Shown here: positions 45,431-56,705 of the stretch, one piece after another
Layout: every line of letters begins with the position of its first letter
Position numbering within the stretch: position 1 is the first letter of the stretch
DNA from: Daedaleopsis sinensis
Lineage: Eukaryota; Basidiomycota; Agaricomycetes; Polyporales; Polyporaceae
Length of the DNA: 64,000 nucleotides
Reading direction: 5' to 3'
Assembly: GCA_033807695.1 (NCBI GenBank)
Contig: CM066302.1
Location: 1,116,001 to 1,180,000, forward strand
Made by a program: the position numbers and the translations under genes
Notes under the pieces: model-generated
The model's database searches: none
What the model was told of the DNA's origin: nothing
Seen by the model: the letters and a program-made list of their open reading frames with translations, nothing else

Positions 45431-45538
45431 TCGCCGGATATGCAGCACGAGAGCGGTAGAGGCAAGGATCAGAAAGATACCGTAGAGGGCGGACTCCGCG
45501 AAGGCTTCGGCAAGGTAGACCCCGACGATGTCGATCAT
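44042..45538 (-). CDS. Multi-pass membrane protein, paralogue D (intact member)
   Basis: Seven exons (45302-45538, 45087-45242, 44944-45022, 44697-44879, 44561-44643, 44455-44495, 44042-44399) splice in phase to 378 residues. Membrane segments are recognisable in order: 'YLAEAFAESALYGIFLILAS', 'LAIVNVVYLVTVTA', 'IGRLSLLFLNMFLADLVL', 'ISILPIFTVIGVL', 'WITATCTLTVWWV', 'QVIAIFVESAALWT' and 'GCGPVIVGITFTLITVRVGL'. A polar tail of about 80 residues follows. The layout, with a short N-terminus, about seven spans and a cytosolic-type tail, resembles a receptor or channel, but the family has no assigned function. The exon-2 donor is GTTAGG, which is unusual. This is the only copy of the four with no lesion. 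Confidence 0.7.
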
Positions 45539-46574
45539 TTTGACTTGCCTAGACTCAGCGAGCAAGTCAGTAGAGTCGAGAGTGAGACTGCGGGGTGAGA
45601 TGTAATGGTGCTAAGATGGCTGGCAGGGCGGTGAGTCGCGTCAAGACGCCGAGGTTGGGGCAAGGTCGGGGAGGCAGGGTCGGGGATTATTCTTATGAGC
45701 AATGCCAAGCGCGATGTAGCGTGCTGCACTGTGAGCAAATGCAGCTGATCTGCCCAGCATGGTTACAGTCGGGTTCAGCCTGTCATTGGGAAGCAGACAC
45801 TGGTCAAAAATCAATCATGCAAATGGTACATGTCTTCTATGCAAATATAGCTCACAATCGTTGCTGCCGCTGGCGCCGTTTAAAGTTCGAGGGGAGAGTC
45901 GGTATCTTTGCAGCTCACCGGCCGTTGTGATGGAATCCTCGACAGGAAGCCAGTGACAGGGTGCCATGACCGGTAGAGAGAGTCACGCAACAAGTTATAA
46001 CTGATGTCCGATGTCGTCGAAGATGTCCTGTGTAAGAACAGCTGGTTGCTTAGGCGAGAGGAGTACCTACGTGTCATGCCGATGATTACTGAATACTGAG
46101 TACCGAGTAAAGACTGACCATCATTTCGTTGCGTGAGGTACAGGCATTGTCAAGGGGTGCATTGGAAAAGTATCGCAATTATTGGGCACATTCTGGGGTA
46201 GGTAGGTAGCCTTAGACGAGGATCAGCGCTGGCGCAAGTAGTTCCATGATGGAGTAGTGATTTACCACATCGATTACCGTTATTTAAGACTTTGAGAAGT
46301 ATGAACTTGAAGCTTGAAGGTCACCGGTCAGTACTCAGTAGCGACTCAGGACGGCGGTCGACCTCAGAGGAGTACTTCAGAGTACGAGTCTGGCCGAGCT
46401 AGGGTTAGGGCTGGGAGAGGTATGCTGACCAATCAGAGCCAAATACGCTCGACGGGAGATGCCGATTCATGAAGGGCGCTCACACATTACACGTCGCAGT
46501 CGAGTGCTCCCCGTCATCGTCCCGCCGCCGCACACTCTGTCTTCTCCCTCCAGCACGTCTCTTCGTTCCTTGCC
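45539..46574. other. Intergenic region, no supported gene
   Basis: This marks the end of the duplicated accessory region and the promoter side of the ERD2 gene. Short frames only. Confidence 0.5.
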
Positions 46575-47876
46575 ATGAACTTGTTCCGGCTTTTTGGTAT
46601 GTTCCTCTTTCTCTGAACGCCACGCTGAGGCTGAGTTGCGTCTGGGCATTCCAGGGGACTTGTCCCACTTGGCGTCCATATTTATTCTGCTGCAGAAGAT
46701 ACAGTCCACGCGGTCATGTCGAGGTGAGCATTCTCTTCATGGCCCGAATGTATGTGCGATGGGGCGTATTTGTGAGGAATGACCAGTCGCTGGGTGAGCG
46801 GTGAGCGGTCAGGTGGGAAGGGCGGCATGTTGGTTACTAGACGCGTCGTGGAGCTAGGTCTCCAGGTGTCGCTGGATGGTTGGATGAACTAGACGGTGGG
46901 CCCCTGGCAAGATATATGCGCATGTTTTACAGAAGGCACATCGCAAAGCAAAGCATACTTCATGGCCTCCAGTCCTTCCGGCGCTGAGAGCTAACGGTTG
47001 CTGCCCACCAGGTATCTCATTCAAAACCCAGGCACTGTACGCGACTGTGTTCATTGCGCGTTACCTTGACCTGTTCTACGAATGGGTGTCCCTGTACAAC
47101 TTTACCATGAAGGTCTTCTTCATTGGGAGCAGTTGCTACATCCTCTACCTCATGAAGATGAAGTACAGGTGCGTATCGTTGTGCAGACTGTCTAGAGCGA
47201 CTCCTGACGCATCTTCCCTTACTCCCCACGCCAAATCATGTTTCTAGGCCAACACACGACCCTTCCATAGACACGTTCCGCGTCGAGTATCTCCTTGGTC
47301 CCTGTGCAGTCCTCGCGTTGCTCTTCCACTATAGGTTCACGCTTCCCGAACTTCTATGGTCGTTCTCCATCTTCCTTGAATCTGTCGCCATCCTCCCGCA
47401 ACTCTTCATGCTCCAGCGCACCGGCGAGGCCGAGACAATCACGACTCACTACCTCGCTGCACTCGGTGCATACAGGGCGCTCTACATACCTAATTGGATC
47501 TACAGGTGCGTCATCGTATCCTGCAGTAACCCTGGACCCTGCGCTTCAATGAATATACATGCGCTGTTGCATTTACGGCAATCCTCGACTGGAATGCCGC
47601 CACCGCTTACTCTCTGAATGACACGTTTAACATCGTCATCGCGTCACGTGCTCGTTCGCCACGGAATGTTAAAAGTTGACTATTATCCCAGGTACTTCAC
47701 TGAAGACATGGTCGACCCCATCGCCGTCACCGCGGGTCTCGTACAGACCGCACTTTACCTTGACTTTTTCTATGTCTACTTCACCAAGTATGTCTTCTCC
47801 CAAGTTCATTTCTGCAGCCGCTCATGTGATACGACGTAGGGTGCTGCAAGGACAGAAGTTCGAGTTGCCCGCATGA
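46575..47876 (+). CDS. ERD2: ER lumen protein-retaining receptor (HDEL/KDEL receptor)
   Basis: ERD2 binds escaped ER-resident proteins by their C-terminal HDEL/KDEL signal in the Golgi and returns them in COPI vesicles. Six exons (46575-46596, 46655-46723, 47012-47168, 47248-47505, 47692-47787, 47840-47876) splice in phase to 212 residues, the exact usual length. Conserved segments include '[20 protein letters not shown]', '[20 protein letters not shown]', '[13 protein letters not shown]', '[12 protein letters not shown]', '[15 protein letters not shown]', '[20 protein letters not shown]' and '[20 protein letters not shown]'. The first exon is only 22 nt. The protein ends 'QGQKFELPA'. All seven spans are present. 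Confidence 0.97.
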
Positions 47877-48493
47877 ATACTCATGTCTGAAAATAATGTA
47901 TTGCGTTTGCTCTCTTGCTCTGGACAGACAACGCGCGATTCTGCGGCTGCACGGCGCCTCATGACGGCGTGTGGGTTATAGTGTCATAGATCCGGATGCT
48001 GTGTGGTAGTGCACGCGCCGTTACTCAAGCTAATGCCCTCTCCTGGTAGTTACCGTTACGAAAGATGGACAATTGTAATACAGGTTCGTTCGTTCTCGCT
48101 TCGTACCTGCCAGTAGCATATAGCCTCTTGCAAGTCGCATGGAGAACCTCCACCCGTGAGCGGAGACGTCGTGGACGTGGGTGGACGCGAATCATAGTAC
48201 TCGTATCTGTCGACCTATTGAGACGGCCCGAGCTGTTTCCAGCGACATCCGCTGGGACAAGCAGAAGCTCGACTCGAAATAATCGTATAGAGCTCCAGAG
48301 GCACGCCGAACTCCCTTGATGTGGCCCCGGATGCATGGAAGATGATTGCGGGTGTTCCAGGCAGGGGAAACTGGACAGTCTTCCCGGGCTGGCTTACGTG
48401 ACTCGTGCTCGTCCTCCGTCTCCAGACGGTCTTCTCCAGTCTGAGCGTTGCTTGGACGGTTGGTGTTTGTAGGGAAGGAACGGGCAGAGCTGG
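47877..48493. other. Intergenic region, no supported gene
   Basis: Downstream of ERD2. Short frames without domains. Confidence 0.45.
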
Positions 48494-48925
48494 TCATCCA
48501 GCGACGTCGACGCAGGCGCCAACAGCACCGGCAGCATTTATGCAGGTCCGGCAGGCGGATCGAGAGCTCGTATGTCTACGTTCGAGAAGGAGGTCAGCGA
48601 ACACATCGATGAGATGCGGGTGCTGCACATGACACAGAAGAGAACGACAGACAGTCAAGATGCGTTCCAGGGCATGTGCAGGGCTTCCGTTGGTCGTGGG
48701 TCGTGACAAGCGTGTAGGAACGTCGGGGATGGGATCCGTCGCGTCCGGACCATTGCTCGCGCAGCGACCCTCCGTGCGTCTATTCAAGTTCAACGATGAG
48801 CTAGTTGCGAGGACGCGTGGGAGCCCTATCAGGACCGCCTCAGGATGCATGGGCAGGGCAGGGCGCATTTGAAGGGCTTCGTGGGCGCAACCAGAATCCG
48901 ATGGAGATCCACTCTTGCGCCGCAT
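48494..48925 (-). CDS. Doubtful Ser/Arg-rich open frame
   Basis: A 143-codon frame on the minus strand is rich in Ser, Arg, Ala and Cys and has no domain. The segment 'ALERILTVCRSLLCHVQHPH' could be helical. It may be a 3' exon of the gene to its right, an independent small gene or chance. No start context or intron pattern supports it strongly. Confidence 0.2.
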   Translation of the reverse strand: MRRKSGSPSDSGCAHEALQMRPALPMHPEAVLIGLPRVLATSSSLNLNRRTEGRCASNGPDATDPIPDVPTRLSRPTTNGSPAHALERILTVCRSLLCHVQHPHLIDVFADLLLERRHTSSRSACRTCINAAGAVGACVDVAG

Positions 48926-49255
48926 GTCCGATTGGGTTGACGACCGTCATCTTCGTCCGCGATGCGTGCCACCACCGTGCGGAGGATCCCTTGGCGTTTA
49001 ACGGCAAAGAACAGAGATTAGAGATCGAGAGCTAGATGGGAAGCGGGATGGAGATGTGGTGCATCTCCGGGATGGCCGGGACGCGAAGGCGGACGGAGGT
49101 GGGCGGTGAGCGAGCGGGTGGCGAAGACGGGCGCAGTGATAGCTTTGAGGTGCTCGAGGAGAGCCTGCGAAGACGTCTCATCAGGCCAAAGGCTGTCTAA
49201 GGAAGAGTCCGGACATGTCGGAGCGCGCGGCCTCGATGTTGAAACGATGCAAGGC

Positions 49256-49879
49256 TCATCGACGGCGGTCCAAAGCAGCGTCTGCAGCTTGATCAGCCGG
49301 ATGAAAGGCCGGTAAGTAGGCCTTCGAGAGTATGGATGTGCCTGATTGCGTCAAGCTGGAGCTTTCGTGCACTGAGCTTGAGCCACGCGTGTGAGATGAG
49401 TAAGATTCAGGATCCGGGTTGCTCTTGAGCTCGGCCAGCTCGCGCTTTGGGAAATCACGTAGAATAGCGAGCACATCCTCGACATGGCTTTCTTTGCTAG
49501 TAGAAGCAGTAGTCAGCTAGACTGGGCCACGAGTATCAAGGTCACTTACGATTGTTCCCTGATTCGTCAGTGTAAGATCTGGCTGCCCGAAAGATAGGAA
49601 GTGAGCTCGCTGTACGTACGTGAGTCGAGCTGAAGCTGCGTCATTGATGTTGGGCAGTTTCGAACCTATCGTTAGCACCAGCCTGTCCTTAGACAACATG
49701 GCTGTGTTGATCCAGTCGGTATAGAGAAGCGTGACGATACAGACAGTGGTGTCGTGCGAAGTCGATGATCCCAGGAGCCGGCCAGATGGAGTCCTGGGGA
49801 GGTGAGTGGTCAAAACGAAAGCCAGTGTTGAGCCGGAGAGCCGGTGTAATGGTACGTTCGCTGGGTGTAGGGCCGTCAT
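49256..49879 (-). CDS. Uncharacterised protein
   Basis: Three exons (49616-49879, 49550-49582, 49256-49516) join in phase to about 185 residues. The middle exon is only 33 nt. Exon 1 contains 'TVCIVTLLYTDWINTAMLSK' followed by 'DRLVLTIGSKLPNINDAASA'. Exon 3 contains a charged helix 'HVEDVLAILRDFPKRELAEL' and a Ser-rich stretch. Beyond the stop at 49256 another frame continues with good codon bias ('LIKLQTLLWTAVDEP', 'SSQALLEHLKAITAPVFATR') to about 49033, so a further intron or a frameshift near 49330 is possible and the true C-terminus is uncertain. I do not recognise a family. Confidence 0.4.
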
Positions 49880-51142
49880 CCCCTCACGTCAATAGGTCCT
49901 CATCGTCTGCCTAGGGGAGACAACGTTCGCTGCGCGACCTCCTGTCGATGACTCCGCCGCCGGCGCACTGCCAGTGACTCGGCGATGGCCACTGCCATGA
50001 AAACCTCCTTAGCAAGGTCACTCACTGTATTCAGCATCATGGCAAAATGCCATCTTCGAAGAGTTCCGTGACAGGTACTGTCAAGTCAAGATCAATGTTA
50101 GTGGAGGGCAAGGCGGGGACGATCAAGCGTACAACGCGGCCATTCAAGTAGTTCCTGCTTGATAGGCGCCAGGTGTTTGAACAGTCACGTGCCCATATTC
50201 AAAGCCCGTCCGGCTGGATGGTAACGGTGTGGTTAACTTTACGACTCCACACTCCAAGAGCTCCAACCCACTCGACTCGACTATTGCTCTCAGTGAATGC
50301 TCTCGCTCTGAGCGTGTACCAGGTCAAACTCTATACGGTCCCGTGTATTGCCTCAGGCTTCTGTGAGTGGCAGTAATACAAATTCCAGTCCGGCAGTGTC
50401 CATCATGGACCTGCCCAGACGAAGGTCGGGCAAGGACTCACCGAGACGATGCCAAGGATACGCCCATGACAGAACTGTTTTTTGTCGTCACGCTGGCAGA
50501 CTTGGCCTCGGAGACGACTCTAGACGACTATGACAGAACGATGTCAACGACTTCTGGAAAGCTGTGCCAAGTAAAGTAGTAGGCTACTGGACGTGCCTTG
50601 TCCCCACCTTGGATCGAGGCGTAGTGAAGGAGAGTTCGAGCGGCTGACAAATTCAATTTCGTAGAGATGCTTCTGGTGGATATAGAACGCGCCTACATAG
50701 AGCACCCGAAGATTGCGGAAGACGATTGGCTCCGCCGGGGAAGAAGAAAGAGGGAGTGACATCCAATTCGAAGAGCTGCTGTTCTCTCCTTGGCTACGAC
50801 ATAGATCTCGTGCTTGGCAGATTGCGGAGCTAGATGAAACGAATTCGTATTAGGGATAGGGAATCGCTACGGTACACGGGTATCGAGCAGTGCTTCTGTC
50901 CATGGGTAAGGTACTAGTCTGGCTTGGCGCGCCGTGGAATATACAGCAGAAGGAGTATTACGCCGCGAGTACCAACCAATAGCTACTACATACAATGTAG
51001 GCGATTACAAACTAAAGTCCAGACCTGGGAGACGACAGCAAAGCACTTGGGCCGAAGTGCGGTCAGTGTCGTCCGTCCCGGTCATCCATTACCCGATATT
51101 CCCATAAGCAACGAGAAGAGGTCGACGCGCGGGCGGTCCGTC
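49880..51142. other. Mostly non-coding; weak leucine-rich fragment
   Basis: On the minus strand 50544-50762 reads 'FRNLRVLYVGAFYIHQKHLY', like one repeat of an F-box/LRR protein, but no gene can be built around it. The rest is without signal. Confidence 0.4.
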
Positions 51143-52387
51143 TTAGGGGAGGCGGCGCTTCATGTTCTGCGCGACGTGCTTCGCCTCCATGATCGCATGT
51201 GACATAGGGTGCGCAGCCTCACACAGCATGGTGCAGGCCTGCATGACCTTGTTCAGGTCACCCTGCGCCTGGTTGGACACGGGCTTGTCAGCGAAACTGC
51301 ACTGGGCGTCGGTGATGGCTGGTAAGCACGGACAAAATGTTAGCATCACAAGGCGAGGTAAACGGAGAGGGGAGAAACGCACAGCCATCCTTGGCGGCCT
51401 GTTCAGCGGCGATGTCGAGGAGGTTGCGATCGCCGAGCTTGTTCTGGCTGTAGCGCGCGTTGAACTTGACGGTCTTCTTGATGGCGTTGAACGTCTTGAC
51501 GTTGATAGGCAGTGGCTCGGAGAGGACGAGGAACGTCAACCCCTCAGCACAAGCTGTGTTAGAGGTTCAGTGGGTGTTCGCAGTTACGGTGACAAGTTGG
51601 TGAGTACTTACGAGGCGTGGTGAGCGAACCGGTGTACTGGAAAAGCTTCTTCGTCTGGAGCGTCTCGGTGATGACGCCGAAGTCGAGTGGGCCGGTCTTA
51701 GTGACAGTGCCGGGCTCAGCGATATTGCTGATGTTCTTGATGACGTTCGTCAGGAGCTCAGTCGTTGAGCCGTCCTCCGTGAGCTGGAAGGGAAGAGCAA
51801 GGACAGCGATCGACTTGTCTGGAGATGACGGATTCAGTCAGTCATCGGCATCAGCATGGAAGTAGGCATAACCCACCGGCAGCTTCGTGCACCATGTGAA
51901 TCTCGAGAGGGAAGTACTCGTCGTTGATGCGATGCTCGCTCGGTGTGTGGAAGTGGAACTGCTTGAGCGTAAACTCTTTGCCCGCGAAGTTGGTCGTGCC
52001 CTCGGCGATGACCTCGATGGTCGAGCCCTAGCAGAGACATCTGTCTGTAAGTCTCGTTTAGATGACAGACCAGTATGTCCAACGCACCAAGTTCTCAAAC
52101 TCGGCCTCCTCGACGTTCTTGAAGCTGATCTTAGGTGCCTCGGTAGCGAAGGGTACCGAGCTGTCGATCACGATGGGAGACTGGACTTTGCTCGTCGCGC
52201 ACTGTTTGTTGGCTGAGTCGATGGACGCCCAGTTGAGCGGGCCGATGGTGCCAGAGTAGCCGAAGTTGGAGACCTTGACTTCGCCTTCGGCACGGCGCGA
52301 CATGTACGTTCCATGCATACAGTTGGCCGAGACCTGGAAAGCCCAGAGGGAGAGCGCGAAGACGATGCGAGAGGCAGACAACACCAT
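51143..52387 (-). CDS. Secreted alpha-type carbonic anhydrase
   Basis: The enzyme interconverts CO2 and bicarbonate with a zinc ion. Five exons (52088-52387, 51877-52027, 51612-51818, 51383-51553, 51143-51318) splice in phase to 334 residues. The start at 52387 opens a signal peptide ('[20 protein letters not shown]', cleavage probably near ANC). The substrate-entry block '[13 protein letters not shown]' and '[13 protein letters not shown]' follow. The three zinc ligands are His125 and His127 in '[11 protein letters not shown]' and His147 in 'LEIHMVHEA'. '[18 protein letters not shown]' is the conserved threonine/proline loop. An extra Cys-bearing helical tail of about 60 residues after '[15 protein letters not shown]' and the disordered linker is longer than in animal enzymes. 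It is probably active and extracellular or vacuolar. Confidence 0.95.
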
Positions 52388-54337
52388 GTCGAGCGAGGAT
52401 AATGAGCGTGTAGATTGAAGGACGAGCGATGAATGCCGGGGCAAAAGAGCAGGACAGCGAGGACACCTGGTCCAAGGAGAAAGTATTTAGCAGAGGGGGG
52501 CCAGAGTGTTTCGCTTACCCCGCGTGACTCTTATGGGATTTAAGTGCCAAGGAGCGTGACACCAGCAGGCGGCATTGCGGACGGACGTTTCAGGCTCTGC
52601 TCAATCACTTGCCGATGCCGCGCCGACTACGTGATGCCCGTGTGGCCCGTTTGTAGGCGCTACTTAAGATCCATCGTCCGTAACCAGCTTGGCGAGCTAG
52701 AAATGCGTCTTGGGACTTGCGTGTGTCGTGGGCTTCATGTTAAATGGATAGACATGTGAGAGGCAGATATCGACATGGCAGCCATGTTGTGGTTGGGTGT
52801 TGAGAGTTTTTTTGGCGCCCGAACAACGCGACATGGATATGTACAAATTAGGGCAAGCGGCGGCAGTGGACTTTCAAAATTCAAAATTCAACGTCAACTC
52901 GAACGATCTCGCCGAACGACACCGCAATACGACTGCTTACCTGAGACCTCGTGAGCTCCTCCCCTGCACTTGGAGTTGCGGCTTTAACTTAGGGTTGGTC
53001 GGAGAGGGGATATGGAGTACAATATTCATGATCATCTTGAAGCACCGACACGCACCGACAGGCCCGTGCGGCGCTGCCAGCGTCCCTCCTCCGTTGGGTG
53101 ACATGGGTCTCCTCCACAGCCCGCTGATGAGCTGCAAACAACCTCCGGGCTAATGATATATTCGTTTTTCTCTCGCTATAGCTTTCCGGTCCCGCCTGCT
53201 CCTACCTCCGGTGAAATGTGAAGGCAGAAGTTTGCAGGAAGTTTGTGTTAGCGAACACTTCGCATATCCGCCTAGAACATACGCGATGTTATGTCCGAGT
53301 AGGATTGAGTAGATATTTGGTAAGCCACGCATGCTTTAATCCTGCAGCGGTCGAACATCGCCGAACTAAATCTAGGCGACCGTCAGTGAGACAAGCATAT
53401 GCAGTGTGTTCACCATGAGACACTCACAACCATGATACAACAGCGACCGTGTCGTGTGACCCACAAGCAGAATTATGGTCGTCAGTAAGAGCGTCCCGGA
53501 CTTTGATTGCAGCCGCAGTATCTGATACGCCTTCAATGTAGGCACGTTCGTCCTCGTTCGTCCAGCGTGCGAGCCTGTGATTGGCAGGCGTCCAGCGATG
53601 GGATCCATCTGGATAGGTCCAACAACTTCATTTCTAAAAACCGTATGTCATCTGAGCTTGGCAGGGCAACTGCATCAGTACTGGAAAGTGCCACACAGCT
53701 TGAGTCGTTGATGATATGATGGGACAGTTCGAGAGAGCAAATACTACGGTCAAAGCTGTAACAAATAAGATTTCATTGTGAGGACCCCAGTTGTAGCGCT
53801 ACGTACATTTGTGTCCCTCTTCAAGAAAAGCTTTAGCGTCACAGGCTGTTCGAAAGTAGTCCGAGTCACGATAAATGGCAACCATCGTCAGGCTGGAAGC
53901 TTATAGTACTAGTGGCTCAATTTGGTATCTGAAGCGCCCGGGGAGTGCCGGTCTTGCCATCAGTATTTGTGCATCACTATCCAGAATAACTCACCAGGAT
54001 AATTGGAGTCCCAGACCCTCTACAAGTAAGTAGTATGAGCGACGAGGACAGGGGGAGCGGGAAGAGGAGAGAGGAGTAGAAGAAGCGCCCAGGAGGTGTC
54101 CTCGATCTGAGATCGTTCTAAGCGTCTATATTGCCAGCTCGGATTTGGCCACAGCCCTCACCAACACACTAGTAGTAGTCGACCTCTCCGTCTACACACC
54201 TCCTCGTGCCTGCTTCAGTCTCGGCATTGTATTTCTAACTTAACTATTGCTCAGCTCTACTCCGCTCATTGCTACTCAGCGAGTACTCACTGGCCTAACT
54301 GGGAACGGAACATCTGCGACACGTCAACTCACACGCG
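52388..54337. other. Intergenic region with a possible membrane-protein remnant
   Basis: No gene is supported. On the minus strand about 53372-53608 reads 'TLKAYQILRLQSKSGTLLLT' and then a hydrophobic stretch. This resembles one exon of a DUF6533-type protein, but no neighbours complete it, so it is at most a relic. Confidence 0.4.
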
Positions 54338-56215
54338 ATGTTCTTCAAGGGGCTCCTCTATTGCTTAGCCCTTCTGCCTTTGGGCATTATGGCCGCCATG
54401 GACGACAAGGCCAAGTTGGCGAACAGGACAATTGATAGGGTGAGTCTCTTCATACGCCGAGTGGGAAATGGGAGGATTGCATGCGCGTGAGCAAGGGCAG
54501 TCAGTAGCAGGAGGGGAAAGTGCCGCTGGGTGGTACATGATGCAGAATACCCGTTGGGTCAGAACGTGTCTTTTGGTCAAACGCGAATGCACGCTTCACC
54601 CACGTCTATGCAGTACATGCACTTTCAAGGAACTTGGCATGCGAGAGGGACGGGTTGCGTGAGCTCGGCGTCGAGGCCTAAATCCTTCACCATTGCAGCA
54701 AACACCATATACGAGCTGAAACGCGAGCTTGCGCAGTTCCATATCACTCTGCGACGGCTCCCCTACTGTTTGTGCTCGCATGCTGACTATCTCTCAGACA
54801 GTATCTCTCCGCACACACTCAATATTTCCACCATACATTGATCAAGACCTCCAAAATCGGTGCGCACATGCCGCGACTGTCATCCGCAGACGAACTTGAC
54901 CATTTTCTGATTACCCAGGTGGTGGGATTTCGGCGGTGATGCCTATGTTGTGCGTCCGTTCCGTCACGCTGTCGCTACTGTACACATCTAATACTCTGGA
55001 AGAACACGAACAAGCACATTCGTCTGACACGTGCAAAACCCTCACAAATGGTGGGCACGACTACAGTAACCGTGTCCCTCGAATCTAATACTCTGTCGGA
55101 CAGGGATGGCTTTGGTCGCGTGTCCCACTGACAGCATCGAATTTTGTACTTGAAGTGGAGTTCAAGGTACGTAGCCAGCTACCTTCGGAGCCAGCCTTGG
55201 TTGCAGTCTCTTAGCAGATGTGCAGATTTCGGGTGACAATAATCATCTCTACGGCGACGGTCTCGCCATCTGGATTACCAAGGAGCGAGCGCAGCCAGGT
55301 CCCGTATTCGGTAGTGCCGGTCAGTCCTCAGGGGCAATATTGCATCCTGGCTCTCATCTCACATCATTGACAGACAAGTTCCATGGTCTCGGTATCTTCC
55401 TCGACACGTAGGTCTCCGTCCACAGTCTTCGCGATGCGATGCTTGACAATGATGTGCAGGTATGCGAACTCAAGACATCCGTACTCGTTCCCTCGTGTCG
55501 CTGCCATGGTCGGCGACGGAGAGCTGGAATATGATGTGGCCAATGACGGGGAGAAACACAGCCTCGGAGCATGCTCTGTACGTCGTTCTTCGTCCTGTGT
55601 GCGAGCCCTCGCTGATATTTGATCTCCTAGGCAAACTTCCGCCGCACGAACGTCGTGACGAAGCTGAAGATGACCTACCTCCGTGAGCAATACCTCAACG
55701 TCAAGATGCAGTACAAGGCCTGTGAGTTGGTCGTTCGCCTTCGAGCGGACCCGGTGTGCTGACAATCATCGCCGCGCAGGGGACGAATGGACCGAGTGCT
55801 TCACCGTCTACGGTATCACCCTCCCCACCGCACCATACGTCGGCTTCTCCGCGCTGACCGGCGACGTCTCCGACAACCACGAGTACGTTACTCTTGTGTA
55901 TCCGCGCACACCACAACTCACGCTCCGGACAGCATCATCTCCGTCACGACCTACTCTGCAATCCTTTCCAGCCCCGACCAGCAGCGCGACAAGCTGACGG
56001 GCGCACGGAAGATCCCTGGCGTCGAAGGCTCCGGGTGGGGCTGGACGTTCATCAAGCTCTTCATGTTCATCGGCGTCGCCGCTGGTGCCGCGTATGGATA
56101 CAAGATGTACGCCTTGAATAAGGCTCGGGGCGGTGGACTAGGCGGGTCGTTCGGCGCGGTGGGAAGGAGCATGCAGGGCTTCGGGGGCGGTCTATATGAC
56201 AGCAAGCGGTTTTAG
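54338..56215 (+). CDS. L-type (legume-like) lectin cargo receptor, VIP36/Emp47 type
   Basis: This type I membrane lectin carries glycoproteins from ER to Golgi. Eleven exons (54338-54439, 54798-54859, 54919-54949, 55003-55050, 55104-55166, 55226-55319, 55374-55407, 55460-55577, 55631-55721, 55780-55882, 55933-56215) splice in phase to 342 residues. After a signal peptide ('MFFKGLLYCLALLPLGIMAA') the lectin fold shows 'RWWDFGGDAYV', 'GWLWSRVPLTASNFVLEVEF', 'NNHLYGDGLAIWITKERA', 'DKFHGLGIFLDTYANSRH' and 'WTECFTVYGITLP'. These contain the Ca/sugar-site Asp and Asn. A luminal stem leads to one membrane span ('FIKLFMFIGVAAGAAYGYKM') and a short Gly-rich tail ending KRF. The aromatic C-terminus fits ER exit signals of the family. 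Confidence 0.95.
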
Positions 56216-56443
56216 CTGTAGGTACTGAATCACGTATTCTTTCATCGCTACATGGGAGGTCCCGGTCAGAGGTGTTGTACCTGTAAGTACCCGACACTGG
56301 CCGCCTTTGGTTTATTGTGGACCACGGCACATCTACTTTAGCATAACACCGATCGCTGTCTTCGACGTCGCTTGACTACGTTATGTTTTGAGCACAAAAG
56401 GAGCCAAAAGGATGACTTAGCGTGACAGCGGAATGACCAAAAA

Positions 56444-56526
56444 TGGACACTGTGGGAGTTGAACCCACGACCTCACGCACACACCAAAGATGCGAAGCGT
56501 GCGCGCTACCACTGTGCCAAGTGCCC
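56444..56526 (-). tRNA. tRNA-Ala (anticodon CGC) with an 11-nt intron
   Basis: The minus-strand sequence folds as a cloverleaf. The acceptor GGGCACT pairs with AGTGTCC. The D arm is 'GCAC AGTGGTA GCGC', and the anticodon stem CACGC pairs with GCGTG. The loop TTCGCAT is interrupted after base 37 by an 11-nt intron. The variable loop is AGGTC and the T arm is GTGGG-TTCAACT-CCCAC. The anticodon CGC gives Ala. The mature length is 72 nt plus CCA. It lies 180 bp upstream of, and opposite to, the cyclin gene start. Confidence 0.88.
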
Positions 56527-56705
56527 ATGTAAGCGAAAACCGTATTGGTAGTGATATACGTAATTGCTGCCTTTCTTTGTCTTCCCTAGCGCCATCATGC
56601 CTCAGCTCTTTTGAATCTGATCCTCTCGCACACTTGAAGTTCATTGAACTCGTCAACGCATCGCCGTTCGAGCTGACGCAACCGTCGAGGCTCACCGGAT
56701 TTAAC

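Noticed and set aside
46380..46420. Telomere-like 'ctagggttagggctggg'
   Set aside because: It holds only two degenerate units, inside normal gene-bearing sequence, and is not a telomeric array.
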